DNA of 64,000 nucleotides from Candidatus Obscuribacterales bacterium (lineage in GTDB: Bacteria; Cyanobacteriota; Vampirovibrionia; Obscuribacterales; Obscuribacteraceae). Shown one piece after another: positions 17,723 to 25,775 of this stretch. The position numbers and the translations under genes are program-made. Position 1 is the first letter of the stretch. The number at the start of each line of letters is the position of its first letter. The stretch lies in contig JARLHI010000048.1 in assembly GCA_031292355.1 (NCBI GenBank), positions 434,001 through 498,000 on the forward strand, written 5' to 3'. The notes beneath the pieces are model-generated. The model was not told where the DNA came from. It saw only the letters and a program-made list of their open reading frames with translations, and searched no databases.

Positions 17723-19333
17723 ATGCTCAATAAAACACTGAATCAAAGACAAGCTGGAAACGACTCCACGCCTCGAGCACCTCTTTCAATAGACGGCAAC
17801 AGTCTAACCCTGGAAGACATAGAACGCGTGGCGGTCTTAAATCAGAAGGTCCAGCTTGCCGAGCGGGCCACCGAGCAACTGGCCAAAAGCCGAGCTGTCA
17901 TTGAAACCATGCTTGCTGAAAAAAGAGTGGTCTATGGAGTAACCACTGGGTTTGGCAAATTTAAAGACGTCTTCATTCACCCAGAAGACACAGAAAAGTT
18001 GCAACGCAATTTTATGTTCAGCCATGCAGTTGGCGTTGGTCCCCCTTTCGACAAGGCCACTGTAAGAGCGATTACCCTATTGCGTGCTAATGCTCTGGCT
18101 AAGGGCTTTTCGGGAATCAGACAGGAAGTCGTGCAGCGTTTGCTCGATTTGCTCAATGAGCATATCCACCCGGTTATCCCTCAACAAGGCTCTGTTGGCG
18201 CGTCGGGAGATCTAGCCCCACTTGCTCATCTAGCTCTAGTTTTAATAGGCGAAGGACAGGCGGAACTGGCAGGCGAAATATTGCCTGGCGCTCAAGCACT
18301 TGCAGCAAAGAAGCTGACACCCGTCACCTTGCAAGCAAAAGAAGGCTTGGCTCTCACCAACGGCACTCAAGCAATGTCAGCTATTGGCAGCTTAGTCGTG
18401 CTAGAAGCCGAAAGACTGGCCAAAACAGCAGATATCATCGGTGCTATGAGCCTGGAAGCACAACTTGGATCCGAGCGCGCATTTTCTGAACTTATCCATC
18501 AGGTGCGCCCTCATCCTGGTCAACTGGCCTCAGCCAGCAATCTGCGAACGCTGTTGCGCGACAGTCAAATTATTCTCAGTCATGCAGATTGCCCAATGGT
18601 GCAGGACGCCTATTCATTGCGCTGCATGCCGCAAGTCCACGGAGCCTCCAGGCAGGCTTTTGCGCATGCTCGTTCCGTACTGGAAATCGAAATTAATTCA
18701 GCCACTGATAATCCGCTCGTATTTGAGGATTCGGTAATTTCTGGCGGCAATTTCCACGGACAACCGCTCGCGCTGGTTATGGATTATGTAGCGATTGCCC
18801 TTGCTGAACTGGGCAATATTTCAGAGCGCCGCACAGAGCGTCTGGTCAATCCTGCACTATCTAATGGACTGCCAGCATTTCTGACGGAAAATGGTGGTTT
18901 GAATTCCGGCTTTATGATGGCTCAATACACAGCCGCAGCGCTGGTGTCGGAGAATAAGAGTCTTGCTCACCCGGCGAGCGTCGACTCCATTCCCACTTCC
19001 GCTAATCAAGAAGACCACGTCTCAATGGGCACTATCGCTTGTCGCAAAGCGAGAGCGATTTTGGTCAATTTACGCAAGGTCATGGCTATCGAGTTGCTAT
19101 GCGCCGCCCAGGGTCTGGACTTACGCACGGGCTACAATATGCCCTCTAGTGAATCGAGTCGCAAATTAAACGCTGGTGCCGGAGTCAAAGCGGCTCATCA
19201 CGCCGTGCGCAAAGTAATTAAGCACATGGGCGAAGACCGAGAGTTGCACCTTGATATGAATAAGGCCGAGGAGTTAATTATCTCAGGCGACATCATCACC
19301 GCCGTCGAAGATGCCATTGGCAAATTGCTCTAA
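17723..19333 (+). CDS. hutH: Histidine ammonia-lyase
   Basis: Deaminates L-histidine to urocanate, the first step of histidine breakdown. The protein has 536 residues. The MIO cofactor forms from Ala-Ser-Gly of SVGASGDLAPLAHL (residues 160-162), and the conserved VYGVTTGFGKF is present. The substrate-selectivity pair is Ser-His (FMFSHAVGVG), which fits histidine rather than Tyr or Phe. No hutU, hutI or hutG lies nearby, so the gene stands alone here. No strong ribosome site precedes the ATG. It converges on an aminotransferase gene across a shared terminator region. Confidence 0.92.
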   Translation: MLNKTLNQRQAGNDSTPRAPLSIDGNSLTLEDIERVAVLNQKVQLAERATEQLAKSRAVIETMLAEKRVVYGVTTGFGKFKDVFIHPEDTEKLQRNFMFSHAVGVGPPFDKATVRAITLLRANALAKGFSGIRQEVVQRLLDLLNEHIHPVIPQQGSVGASGDLAPLAHLALVLIGEGQAELAGEILPGAQALAAKKLTPVTLQAKEGLALTNGTQAMSAIGSLVVLEAERLAKTADIIGAMSLEAQLGSERAFSELIHQVRPHPGQLASASNLRTLLRDSQIILSHADCPMVQDAYSLRCMPQVHGASRQAFAHARSVLEIEINSATDNPLVFEDSVISGGNFHGQPLALVMDYVAIALAELGNISERRTERLVNPALSNGLPAFLTENGGLNSGFMMAQYTAAALVSENKSLAHPASVDSIPTSANQEDHVSMGTIACRKARAILVNLRKVMAIELLCAAQGLDLRTGYNMPSSESSRKLNAGAGVKAAHHAVRKVIKHMGEDRELHLDMNKAEELIISGDIITAVEDAIGKLL

Positions 19334-19365
19334 ATAAAAAAAAGCGACACCAGAAATGGTGCCGC
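19334..19365 (-). terminator. Intrinsic terminator of the aminotransferase gene
   Basis: On the reverse strand GCGGCACC and GGTGTCGC pair (8 bp, one G-U) around a short loop, followed by a run of eight T residues. It lies 22 bases past the aminotransferase stop. On the forward strand the same stem has one mismatch and only a poor T-tract, so termination of hutH here would be weaker. Confidence 0.75.
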
Positions 19366-19386
19366 CCTCTCTTTAGAATTTAAGAA

Positions 19387-20760
19387 TTACGCGCGTTTGC
19401 GATCTTTCTCTTTGTCTTTTTTACGGTCGCGCTTTTTCACCTTTTTAGTGATGTCGGCAACTTTGGCATCTTTCAATTCTTGCAAAATACCACTCAACGT
19501 TTCGATCATCAATAAGACCTGAGCTTCAGTGATGATCAATGGCGGCTCAATTCGCACTGTGCGATTAGCATTCATCGTCGCTGCTACGAGAACTCCTCTA
19601 TGGAAAAGCTCGACTTGCACTTGCTCGCGCACTTCTTTGGTCTGAAATTCCAGACCAATCAAAAGACCGCGACCACGAACATCGGCAACATACTGAGGAA
19701 ATAAATCCTGCAGTTCCTTTAACTTGCGTGTGAACAAATTACCCATCATCGCCGCTCTGGCTGGAAGGTGTTCTTCAAGCAGAACTTCGATACAAGCAGA
19801 AGCAGCTGTACAGGCGAGAGGGTTGCCACCGAATGTGGAGTTATGAATACTTGGATTTGGCTCGAGAACGCGCCAGATTTTGGAGGTCGACATGAAAGCG
19901 CCGATTGGCATAACGCCGCCGCCTAGAGCTTTGGCAAGACACAAAATATCAGGCACTACGCTTTCATGTTCGCAAGCAAACATACGACCAGTTCTTCCCA
20001 TACCGGTTTGTACTTCGTCCAGAATTAGAAGAACACCTTTCTTCTGTGTAAGCTGACGAACTTTGCGTAAATAACCATCGGGTGGCAGGTTGATACCACC
20101 TTCGCCTTGAATTGGCTCGAGGATTACGGCAGCGGTGTTTTTGGTGATGGCGTTTTCAATCGCATCAATATCACCAAAAGGCACATGGACGAAACCATTG
20201 AGCAAAGGCTCGAAAGGCTTACGGAAAACGTCACGGCCAGTGGCTGACAGAGCGCCCATACTGACGCCGTGATAAGAATTTTTGGTGGAAATAATTTCGG
20301 TCTTGCCAGTGTACAAACGGGCTAGTTTGATTGCACCTTCAACAGCTTCAGTACCGCTATTGCAAAAGAATGAATACTTAAGATCGCCTGGGGCAATCGC
20401 TGCTAGCTGCTTAGCGAGATAAGCTGCCCATGGATTGAGCAAATCCTGACTATGTAAGCAAACTTGATCTAATTGATTTTTGACGGCTTCAATTACTTTT
20501 GGATGTCTGTGTCCAACGTTGAAAATGCCGTAGCCACCCAAACAATCGAGGTAACGTTTACCGTTGTTGTCGTAGGTATACACACCACCGTCACGATACT
20601 CAACGGCACCTTCCGCTCCGCAGAGCTTCTGACCATAAGCGTGATTTAAATGTTCAATGGAATTCTCTAAGGCTTCCGCTGCAATCATTTCGTAGTGCTT
20701 GGCACCACGTTCTAGTTTGGGAAATTCCTTCTTTTCAAAATTTTTCTTATAAAGTGCCAT
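19387..20760 (-). CDS. Class III PLP-dependent aminotransferase
   Basis: An omega-aminotransferase of 457 residues, of the ornithine/acetylornithine/putrescine type. Visible motifs are FCNSGTEAVEGAIKLAR (cofactor phosphate), LILDEVQTGMGRTGRMFACE and the PLP-Lys segment LAKALGGGVMPIGAF. The long N-terminus, with HYEMIAAEALENSIEHLNHAYG, is most like putrescine or related diamine aminotransferases. The exact substrate cannot be fixed from sequence. The ATG at 20760 follows GGTGG, which supports it over a GTG at 20781. Unusually, the last 25 residues are almost all Lys, Arg, Asp and Glu (KKVKKRDRKKDKEK). No arginine or polyamine genes are next to it. Confidence 0.88.
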   Translation of the reverse strand: MALYKKNFEKKEFPKLERGAKHYEMIAAEALENSIEHLNHAYGQKLCGAEGAVEYRDGGVYTYDNNGKRYLDCLGGYGIFNVGHRHPKVIEAVKNQLDQVCLHSQDLLNPWAAYLAKQLAAIAPGDLKYSFFCNSGTEAVEGAIKLARLYTGKTEIISTKNSYHGVSMGALSATGRDVFRKPFEPLLNGFVHVPFGDIDAIENAITKNTAAVILEPIQGEGGINLPPDGYLRKVRQLTQKKGVLLILDEVQTGMGRTGRMFACEHESVVPDILCLAKALGGGVMPIGAFMSTSKIWRVLEPNPSIHNSTFGGNPLACTAASACIEVLLEEHLPARAAMMGNLFTRKLKELQDLFPQYVADVRGRGLLIGLEFQTKEVREQVQVELFHRGVLVAATMNANRTVRIEPPLIITEAQVLLMIETLSGILQELKDAKVADITKKVKKRDRKKDKEKDRKRA

Positions 20761-20895
20761 AAAACTACCACCGACCTTCACAGTCAGTGCCTTTGTGTGT
20801 TGTGTAGTGCGTCGTATTTTCGGTTAAAACAACAAGAGGTTGAGCGACATCAAACGAGAGTTACTCGTCTTACAGACATCAGCATCGACAGCCAT

Positions 20896-21132
20896 TTAGT
20901 TGTTTGTTGTGAACAAACAGGCGACGCTACAAAAAATTACTTTTGGTTTTGCGTGTGATCCGCATAAAATTAGCCATTTCAGTGGGCTTCCACTCATCCA
21001 AACGTCGGTCTGCTTACGAAAAACGACATAGATACTGTCTTTTACGAGATGCGACCGTTCGTCATCTGTTACCAATGTACATCGACGGTCACAGGCCGGA
21101 CAATATGCACCTTGTCTAAAAATCAGCATCAT
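20896..21132 (-). CDS. Possible small Cys-rich (zinc-binding) protein
   Basis: A 78-residue open frame with CPACDRRC near the N-terminus and CGSH plus FCSVAC near the C-terminus, a spacing that suggests a small zinc ribbon. No ribosome binding site is visible before the ATG. It lies in the gap upstream of the aminotransferase gene. I am unsure it is expressed. The remaining gap to the TPR gene (21133-21337) shows nothing else I can name. Confidence 0.35.
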   Translation of the reverse strand: MMLIFRQGAYCPACDRRCTLVTDDERSHLVKDSIYVVFRKQTDVWMSGSPLKWLILCGSHAKPKVIFCSVACLFTTNN

Positions 21133-21337
21133 AATTTAGCCAGGTTGTCTAAAAATTGGACCAGCACGCGAACTAATGACTCAAGCGGAGATTAATCCTG
21201 ACGAAAAAGCTGAGCAATATTGGCATTGCTTTTACAAGGACCGCTCATTCCGTCATAATTACGTCGTCCAACTACATTAATGAGATATGCGACTGGCGCA
21301 ATGGCTGTGTTGCCAAAAGCCGCCCCAGGAGAGTGAC

Positions 21338-23506
21338 GTGAAGAGATTTATTGTTTTGTCGGCCCTGTTAACGCTGTCTCCCTTGGCAGCCCAGGCTGCG
21401 GCACCGGCGTCTAGCGACTCTACATTAGATAAATCGCTCCTCGACCGCTATTACCAGGGCGTGACCTTTTTCAAACAGGGCAATCTAGATGGAGCTCTCA
21501 GCAGTTTCAGCGCTACGGCATTGAGCGCTCCTTACGACCCGCTCGTGCACCTGAGTCTTGCTGCGGCATTGCAACAACATGGTGATATCGACAGCGCCAT
21601 AGCCGAGTACAAAAGGGCAATCGCGATTCGTCCAACTGACGCCTTTGCCCGCGAAGCTCTCGGCTTGCTCTTACAAGGCGAAGGCAAAATTGAAGAAGCG
21701 ATTGCTGAGTATCAGCAAGCAATCAACCTGCGTCCCGACGTTCCTTTACTGCATTTGAATCTCGGCATTGCCAATCGAGTAGCTGGCAATAAGGACGCGG
21801 CTATCGCCGAACTGCAGAGAGTCTTGCAATACTATCCAACCCAGTTACGCGCGCGCGCTCAACTGGCTGCAGCCTTTCAAGACAAAGGTGAATTCCAGCA
21901 GGCATCGGTTGAATACAGACGAATACTGGCTTCTGACTCTCACAATTTTTCCATTCTTTACAATCTGGGCATCTGTGCCCTGGCTCTTAGCGATTACGCT
22001 CAGGCAGCCGATGTTTTGGGGCAAGCAGTAGCTGCCGACAAATCGGTCGCATCAGCGCATGCGCTCCTGGCAACAGCTCTAGTCAAACTGAACAATTTTG
22101 ACGGCGCGGCTTCCGAGTTAAAAACAGCCATATCATTGAAAGGCGATCAGGCCGAGTGGCATGCTGAACTCGGTGATGTGTTGACCAAAAAACAGGACAT
22201 CGACGGCGCCATTGTTGAATATCGCCAGGCCCAAACACTTGACCCCAAAGATGTCACTGCCGCTTTCAGTCTCGGTTATTTGCTACAGACTAAAAACGAC
22301 CTAGGTGGAGCGGCGGAGGCTTACACACATGTACTCAGCCTCAACTCAAGCAATGAGAATGCTCACTTCAACCTGGGCATCGTCAGACAAAAACAAGGCG
22401 ATTTGCCCGATGCCGAGCAACAATTTAAAACGGCTCTGTCACTTAAACCCGACGACGGGCAGGCGATGATCAACCTCGGTCGTACATATTTGCTCAAAAA
22501 TGATTTAAATCAAGCGGTTACTTTTTACCGCCAGGGCTTGAGCATCGAGCCAACCGATGCAGCAGCTTTTGTCGAATTAGGCACCACTCTTGTGCAGATG
22601 AAAGATTTCACTGGCGCTCACTCGGCGATAGAATCAGCTCTCACTCTAGCTCCAAACGATCGCAATACCATGCTCGCCTTAGCCAATCTAGATTCGCAAG
22701 AAGGCAATTTAGCAAAAACTGAAAGCGATCTAAAACAACTGCTCACTAAGTTTCCGAATGACATTAAAGCAATGCAAATGCTTGCTGAAAATTACAATGA
22801 CCAGGGCAAGCAGGCCGACTCAATTGAAGTTTATCAACGACTGGTGCAGGCCAATCCAACGTCTGCCGATGCATTCAATGATCTTGGACTGGCATTACAA
22901 AAGCACAACGAAACACCCGGTGCTATTGCCCAATTTAGAAAAGCGCTGGAACTCAATCCATCTTTTGCAGAAGCGCACATCAACCTGGGCAATGTCTTTT
23001 TGGCGCAAAAAGATTTTGTCAACGCCGCAACCGAGTATCAACAGGCTCTTGCATCTAAAACAGACAACGTCTTAGCGCACTATAACCTTGGGCTTGCTTT
23101 AACAGGGCAGAACAATATTGATGGCGCTCTTGAGCAATACAAACAAGCTCTTAATATCGATCCCAAATATTCGAACGCCTATTACGCCCTGGGATTGCTT
23201 TATCAATCGCAAGAGAAAACAGCTGACGCCGTAGCTTCTTTTGAAAAGTACCTGGCTATCGATCCGAGCGGCGCCTATAACGAAGTGATTAAAGGTGCGC
23301 TCGACAAAATCAAACAAACAACAGGACAAGGTGGTCAAGTTAACGCCGAAGGCGTCAGTGCCCCCATACCAAGCAGCGCTCCTGTGCCAAATGCCACTCA
23401 GGCCACAGCACCAAATTCACCGACAATGTCAGCACCTGTACCAAGCGGTAATGGCAATCCTAGCACCGCCGGTAATGCCGACGCTGGCAGCCAGAATCCA
23501 CTCTAA
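21338..23506 (+). CDS. Exported tetratricopeptide-repeat protein
   Basis: A 722-residue protein starting at GTG 21338, 6 bases after AGGAG. A clear signal peptide (KRFIVLSALLTLSPLAAQAAA) follows that start, and an upstream in-frame start at 21287 would bury it. The body is a continuous array of about 18 TPR units of 34 residues (for example AHFNLGIVRQKQGDLPDAEQ), so it is a large periplasmic or surface scaffold. The C-terminal 60 residues are a Pro/Ala/Ser/Asn-rich linker-like tail. The partner is unknown. It has no obvious operon mate; the next gene converges on it. Confidence 0.88.
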   Translation: MKRFIVLSALLTLSPLAAQAAAPASSDSTLDKSLLDRYYQGVTFFKQGNLDGALSSFSATALSAPYDPLVHLSLAAALQQHGDIDSAIAEYKRAIAIRPTDAFAREALGLLLQGEGKIEEAIAEYQQAINLRPDVPLLHLNLGIANRVAGNKDAAIAELQRVLQYYPTQLRARAQLAAAFQDKGEFQQASVEYRRILASDSHNFSILYNLGICALALSDYAQAADVLGQAVAADKSVASAHALLATALVKLNNFDGAASELKTAISLKGDQAEWHAELGDVLTKKQDIDGAIVEYRQAQTLDPKDVTAAFSLGYLLQTKNDLGGAAEAYTHVLSLNSSNENAHFNLGIVRQKQGDLPDAEQQFKTALSLKPDDGQAMINLGRTYLLKNDLNQAVTFYRQGLSIEPTDAAAFVELGTTLVQMKDFTGAHSAIESALTLAPNDRNTMLALANLDSQEGNLAKTESDLKQLLTKFPNDIKAMQMLAENYNDQGKQADSIEVYQRLVQANPTSADAFNDLGLALQKHNETPGAIAQFRKALELNPSFAEAHINLGNVFLAQKDFVNAATEYQQALASKTDNVLAHYNLGLALTGQNNIDGALEQYKQALNIDPKYSNAYYALGLLYQSQEKTADAVASFEKYLAIDPSGAYNEVIKGALDKIKQTTGQGGQVNAEGVSAPIPSSAPVPNATQATAPNSPTMSAPVPSGNGNPSTAGNADAGSQNPL

Positions 23507-23971
23507 TTACAAACCCAGATCGCTTAGCCCCGGATGATCATCAGGACGTCGTCCTTGCGCCCAGTGAAAAAGGCGTTTGCTCTCGTCGATTTCCAAATCG
23601 TTGATACTCGCCAGCCGCCTTTTCATGCGCCCGTCATCTGCAAACTCCCAGTTCTCATTACCGTATGAGCGATGCCACTGGTTTTGGTCGTCATGCCATT
23701 CATAGGCAAAGCGCACAGCGATGCGAATGCCCTCGCAAGCCCAGAGTTCTTTGATCAACCGATACTGATGTTCTTTGGACCACTTTCGCTTGAGAAAATT
23801 GATAATCTCATCCGAACCTTGCAAGAATTCGCTACGGTTACGCCAGTAAGAATCAGGAGTATACGCAAGCACCACACGTTCTGGATCGCGTGAATTCCAG
23901 CCGTCTTCAGCCAATCTCACTTTGATGACGGCCGTATCTCGAGCAAATGGTGGCACAGGATTAAACGGCAT
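23507..23971 (-). CDS. NTF2-like protein (DUF1348 type)
   Basis: A soluble protein of 154 residues with the SnoaL/NTF2-like fold of the DUF1348 group. Recognisable segments are [44 protein letters not shown] and SYGNENWEF. Members are common, but I know of no established biochemical function. The ATG at 23971 has GGAGG 9 bases upstream and starts two bases after the stop of the upstream secreted protein, so the two are likely co-translated. It ends immediately next to the convergent TPR gene. Confidence 0.85.
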   Translation of the reverse strand: MPFNPVPPFARDTAVIKVRLAEDGWNSRDPERVVLAYTPDSYWRNRSEFLQGSDEIINFLKRKWSKEHQYRLIKELWACEGIRIAVRFAYEWHDDQNQWHRSYGNENWEFADDGRMKRRLASINDLEIDESKRLFHWAQGRRPDDHPGLSDLGL

Positions 23972-23973
23972 TG

Positions 23974-24615
23974 TTACCAACCTCCGCCATCAGCTTTCGA
24001 GCGTGCTCGGTCGGCATAAGATTGGGCTTCGTTCGCGGCATTCCGCGCTCTTGAAGCCATGTTGTGCACTTCCTGCGATTTGGAATTGTTAGAAGCATTA
24101 TAGAGAGCATCAGCTGCATAACTAGCGGCATTGGCGTGGTCTTGCGCTTGACTGGCGAGCCCCTGCTTGACGCCTTTGTCGCTTTCGCCAGAAATACTGT
24201 TGCAAGCATCGATTGCTTGCTGTTTTTGATCGAGGGCGGTTTGCAAATTTTCTGAATCATTGCCAGAAACCCCAGCACCTGATGAAGGCCCGGAAGAACC
24301 GCCAAGCATTATGCGTAATGCATTTTGCAAAGTAAATGGATTGGCCGCGCCAGGCGCTGACATTGCCGGCTGATGATTAAACATTGGCGTCGGAGCTGCC
24401 ATTCCATATGAAGCTGCAGCGTTCTGCAGCGGCGCAGGCTGTATTGGTGCACCCTGACCTGGTCCATTCCAGCTTGAAGGCTTATCCATCACATCAAGGG
24501 CTTTTTCCATTTGCGCTTCGCTTGGCTGAGCCTGAGCTGCAAGACCAGGCATAAATATCAGTAACGAATTAAGCACGACGGCTGCCTTGAGGCAGCGAGC
24601 AAAAAAGCGGGACAT
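23974..24615 (-). CDS. Secreted Ala-rich helical protein, unknown
   Basis: A 213-residue exported protein. The N-terminal signal peptide runs to LAAQAQ near residue 29. A Pro/Ala/Met-rich linker follows, then a long Ala/Ser/Asn/Gln-rich helical region ([47 protein letters not shown]), probably a coiled coil. It is not recognised. It precedes the DUF1348 gene with a two-base gap. Confidence 0.65.
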   Translation of the reverse strand: MSRFFARCLKAAVVLNSLLIFMPGLAAQAQPSEAQMEKALDVMDKPSSWNGPGQGAPIQPAPLQNAAASYGMAAPTPMFNHQPAMSAPGAANPFTLQNALRIMLGGSSGPSSGAGVSGNDSENLQTALDQKQQAIDACNSISGESDKGVKQGLASQAQDHANAASYAADALYNASNNSKSQEVHNMASRARNAANEAQSYADRARSKADGGGW

Positions 24616-24680
24616 TCTACAAACCTTTTACTGTCTGCCAGAGTCTATACCACTTTCAAATACAAAAGAATCAATCAATT

Positions 24681-25775
24681 TTACTCGCGCGGCAGGGCCA
24701 CTTTGCGTCCGACTTTCTCAAGCCGTTTCAAACCTTCGACATCCGTCATAATGAGCAACTTATCGCCCGTTTCAAGCTTGTTGGTGGGAGCGGGATTCCA
24801 ATCCACGGCGCCGTTTTTTTTCTCCTGGCAAAGAATCGTCACCTCGTATTCATTACGCAAATCATCGATGGGGTGACCGACCATAGGAGATTCAGATTCA
24901 ATCATTAACTGCATAGCATTGATGACAGTGCCACCAAATTCGAAACTATCTAATATGTCTCCAGATATTGCAGCCTGGGCAAACAGACGAGACGAGCGCG
25001 CCGAGCTACTGTAAGCACCTTCGATGCCCATGAAATTTTGCACTTTCTTTGCAAGCTTCTGATCAAACATTCTGATCACAATACGAATTTTTGCATTCAT
25101 CTCTCTAGCTGTAAGAGCGGCTTCGAGATTAGCCAAATCATTGTCGGTGACAGCGATAATCGCTTTGGCTTTCACAACGGCTGCCTGTTCTAGCAAACTA
25201 GCGTCACGAACATCGCCGAACAATACTGGCACATCGTAACTTGCCACCTCGGAAACAAATCGCGCATCTGGATTGCTTTCAATTGCAACAACGTCTTCGT
25301 TGAATTGCTTTAGGTGCTGTACAACTCTGACTCCGACATTACCCAGACCACAGACAATTACGTGGTCTTCCATAGTGGTTGCAATCATTTTTTGCCATTC
25401 CTTCGAGTATCGTTTATGTTGAAAAAGAAGAGTGCCTAGATGCACGACGCCTTCAGCTATAGTCACCAGCCCTAAAAGCGGCAGCAAATAAAACAATGGT
25501 GCAAGCTTCACATCTTCCACGTAAGTCAAAGGACTTTCAAAGAAAGTCATCAAAAGCGTGTAGTAACCTGCTTGCGAGAGAGTGATAGAGCCGGTTGGGG
25601 ATAATTTTCTGGGATAGTATGAGTAGAGAAGCAACGTCGAGATTGTGAATGCTAAAAATGCACACATCAAAAATCCGCGGAACTCGACAAGAAGCACACG
25701 ACTTAGTAGCAAAAGACGCTTAGATTTTTTCGCAATGGTTTGCCGTGCCAAAGGCCTAGTCACGGTCATCATCAA
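24681..25775 (-). CDS. Two-TM channel-like protein with RCK domain
   Basis: The protein has the plan of a two-helix K+ channel with a cytoplasmic RCK (TrkA-N and TrkA-C) gate: TM1 at about 34-53, a re-entrant-like stretch at 68-85, TM2 at about 91-117, a Rossmann motif GLGNVG at 143-148, and a TrkA-C domain over the last 90 residues. The pore segment reads YTLLMTFFESPLTYVED and contains no TVGYG or similar selectivity filter, so it may not conduct K+. Its ATG overlaps the recG stop by four bases (ATGA), implying coupling. The 364-residue length fits the family. Confidence 0.8.
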   Translation of the reverse strand: MMMTVTRPLARQTIAKKSKRLLLLSRVLLVEFRGFLMCAFLAFTISTLLLYSYYPRKLSPTGSITLSQAGYYTLLMTFFESPLTYVEDVKLAPLFYLLPLLGLVTIAEGVVHLGTLLFQHKRYSKEWQKMIATTMEDHVIVCGLGNVGVRVVQHLKQFNEDVVAIESNPDARFVSEVASYDVPVLFGDVRDASLLEQAAVVKAKAIIAVTDNDLANLEAALTAREMNAKIRIVIRMFDQKLAKKVQNFMGIEGAYSSSARSSRLFAQAAISGDILDSFEFGGTVINAMQLMIESESPMVGHPIDDLRNEYEVTILCQEKKNGAVDWNPAPTNKLETGDKLLIMTDVEGLKRLEKVGRKVALPRE

